Source: Desulfobacterales bacterium (GTDB taxonomy: Bacteria; Desulfobacterota; Desulfobacteria; Desulfobacterales; C00003060). Taken from it: a stretch of DNA of 6,311 bases. The translations under genes were made by a program, and so were the position numbers. This document shows, in pieces, positions 5,235-6,311 of the stretch. Where the stretch lies: the NCBI GenBank assembly GCA_020347085.1, contig CP070769.1, positions 1,683,351 to 1,689,661 on the forward strand, written 5' to 3'. Every line of letters begins with the position of its first letter. Within the stretch, counting starts at the first letter, position 1. The notes under the pieces were generated by a model. That model made no database searches, was not told where the DNA came from, and saw nothing but the letters and a program-made list of their open reading frames with translations.

Positions 5235-6311
5235 TTATACGAGGCCTTTCGGTATGGCAAATTCGATAATGTGGTTCACAATATCACCGGTATAAAGACC
5301 GACCAGCACCAAGATCGCGGCAATAATAAAAAGTGGAACCAGCATGGTAACAGGGGCCTCATCGATCGGTTCGGGATGATGATCGTGCCCATGCCCGTGG
5401 TGATCGCTAAAGGGCTCATAGTAGCAAATCTCAAAGACCCTGAAAAATAGAACCACATTCACCAGACTGCTAAACAGAAGTGCGACCATAAAACCATATT
5501 GGCCGGCTTGAATGGCACCGGAGATCAGGTACCACTTGCTGAAAAACCCGCAGGTGGGAGGAACCCCAATCATGGACATGGCCCCGACGACAAAGGCCCC
5601 CATGGTGAAAGGCATCTTACGGAATAGGCCTTGAAGGTTTTCAAAATCAGCTCCCTTCACTTTGTAAATAATGTTTCCTACAGCCAGAAAGACACACAGG
5701 GTCATCAGGGCATCATTGGCAATGTGAAGGATCGCTCCGGTCATGCCGACACGGTTTCCAAGCCACGCGCCGCCAACCATGTAACCCACTTCCGCAATGA
5801 TGATGAACGTTAACATCTTCTTCAGATTGCGTTCTGACAGGGCAAGGATGGCACCCATGAAAATGGCAATAGCGGAAAGCCAGACAACAGGCTTGCTGAC
5901 TGCCAGGATGTTGAAGCTAAATTCTGGGGTAAAGATGGTCAGAATGAGTCGGATCATGACATAGATCATCACCTTGGTCACCAGAGGGGCAATCAAACTG
6001 CTGGACGCAGATGGGGCGTATGTGTAAGCGTTAGGCAACCAGGCATGCAGGGGGAAGAAGGCCATCTTAAGCCACACCCCGACCATACAGATAATAAAGG
6101 CGGCCATCACAGCCTTGGACTGATAAAGGTCGGGCAATATCCTGGCAATATCCACCATATTCAACGAGCCGGTCATAATATAAAGATAGCCGATGCCTAA
6201 CAAATAGAAGCATGCGCCGATGGTCCCCATGTATAGATAGTTCAGAGCCGACAGTGGCCCACGCCCACCCCCCATGGCAATCAAGCCGTAGCCTGTCAGC
6301 GCCGCAATCTC
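5235..6311 (-). CDS. Mrp/NuoL-M-N family antiporter-like subunit (5'-truncated by window edge)
   Basis: Membrane subunit expected to form a proton or cation channel in an Mrp-type antiporter or complex I-like assembly. The frame stays open to the window edge, giving 358 residues plus a TAA stop. A start at 6284 would be an internal TTG and is not credible, because the first visible residue (a Glu followed by IAALTGYG) fits the conserved TM5 glutamate. About 120-140 N-terminal residues are therefore missing. Numbering from the edge, visible hallmarks are WLKMAFFPLHAWLP (TM7 Lys82), TM8 Lys113 in LVTKVMIY, the GAILHIANDALM helix and GVPPTCGFFSKWYL (TM12 Lys259), which is the Proton_antipo_M core. 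A His-rich loop (six His in nine residues, about 304-312) precedes a last membrane helix. The next gene starts 21 nt downstream. Family membership is very secure. The exact subunit type (MrpD, NuoM or NuoN-like) is not. Confidence 0.93.
   Translation of the reverse strand, partial: EIAALTGYGLIAMGGGRGPLSALNYLYMGTIGACFYLLGIGYLYIMTGSLNMVDIARILPDLYQSKAVMAAFIICMVGVWLKMAFFPLHAWLPNAYTYAPSASSSLIAPLVTKVMIYVMIRLILTIFTPEFSFNILAVSKPVVWLSAIAIFMGAILALSERNLKKMLTFIIIAEVGYMVGGAWLGNRVGMTGAILHIANDALMTLCVFLAVGNIIYKVKGADFENLQGLFRKMPFTMGAFVVGAMSMIGVPPTCGFFSKWYLISGAIQAGQYGFMVALLFSSLVNVVLFFRVFEICYYEPFSDHHGHGHDHHPEPIDEAPVTMLVPLFIIAAILVLVGLYTGDIVNHIIEFAIPKGLV

Noticed and set aside
6282..6284. TTG start for the rightmost antiporter gene
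   Set aside because: The frame continues open to the window edge and the upstream codons encode conserved TM5 sequence, so the true start lies outside.

Overview
The window carries one co-oriented block of genes, all on the minus strand, so transcription runs from the right edge to the left. The right two thirds is the downstream part of a membrane cation/proton antiporter operon of the Mrp / complex I (NuoL/M/N) superfamily. In transcription order it holds an antiporter-like subunit cut by the window edge, a second subunit of MrpD/NuoM type, a small two-helix membrane protein of unknown function, and a third, longer antiporter-like subunit. Spacings are 21 nt, 13 nt and an 11-nt overlap, as expected of a translationally coupled operon. 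Upstream genes of the cluster (for example MrpE/F/G/B/C-type subunits) would lie past position 6311, but this window cannot show them.

Downstream of the antiporter genes are two small soluble proteins that look regulatory. The first is a single cyclic-nucleotide-binding-like (Crp-type) domain without a DNA-binding domain, 53 nt after the last antiporter gene. The second is a single-domain CheY-like response regulator with no output domain and an unusual insertion of about 20 residues. No histidine kinase is present.

A near-perfect 18-bp sequence occurs twice in inverted orientation, at 155-172 and 986-1003. It resembles insertion-sequence terminal repeats, each pointing away from the response-regulator segment. 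The right copy lies directly upstream of the response regulator's ribosome binding site, so a mobile-element remnant probably separates that gene from the antiporter operon. The left 526 bases contain no convincing gene. They hold several short hairpins and the second repeat copy.

Moderate G+C, several MrpD-like paralogues in a row, a 'FGWSAL'-type Crp-like domain and stand-alone response regulators together suggest an anaerobic bacterium of the Desulfobacterota (sulfate-reducer-like). This is inference from family resemblance, without a database search. The genes would together build a multi-subunit membrane complex exchanging Na+ (or K+) for protons, possibly tuned by the two small sensory proteins.
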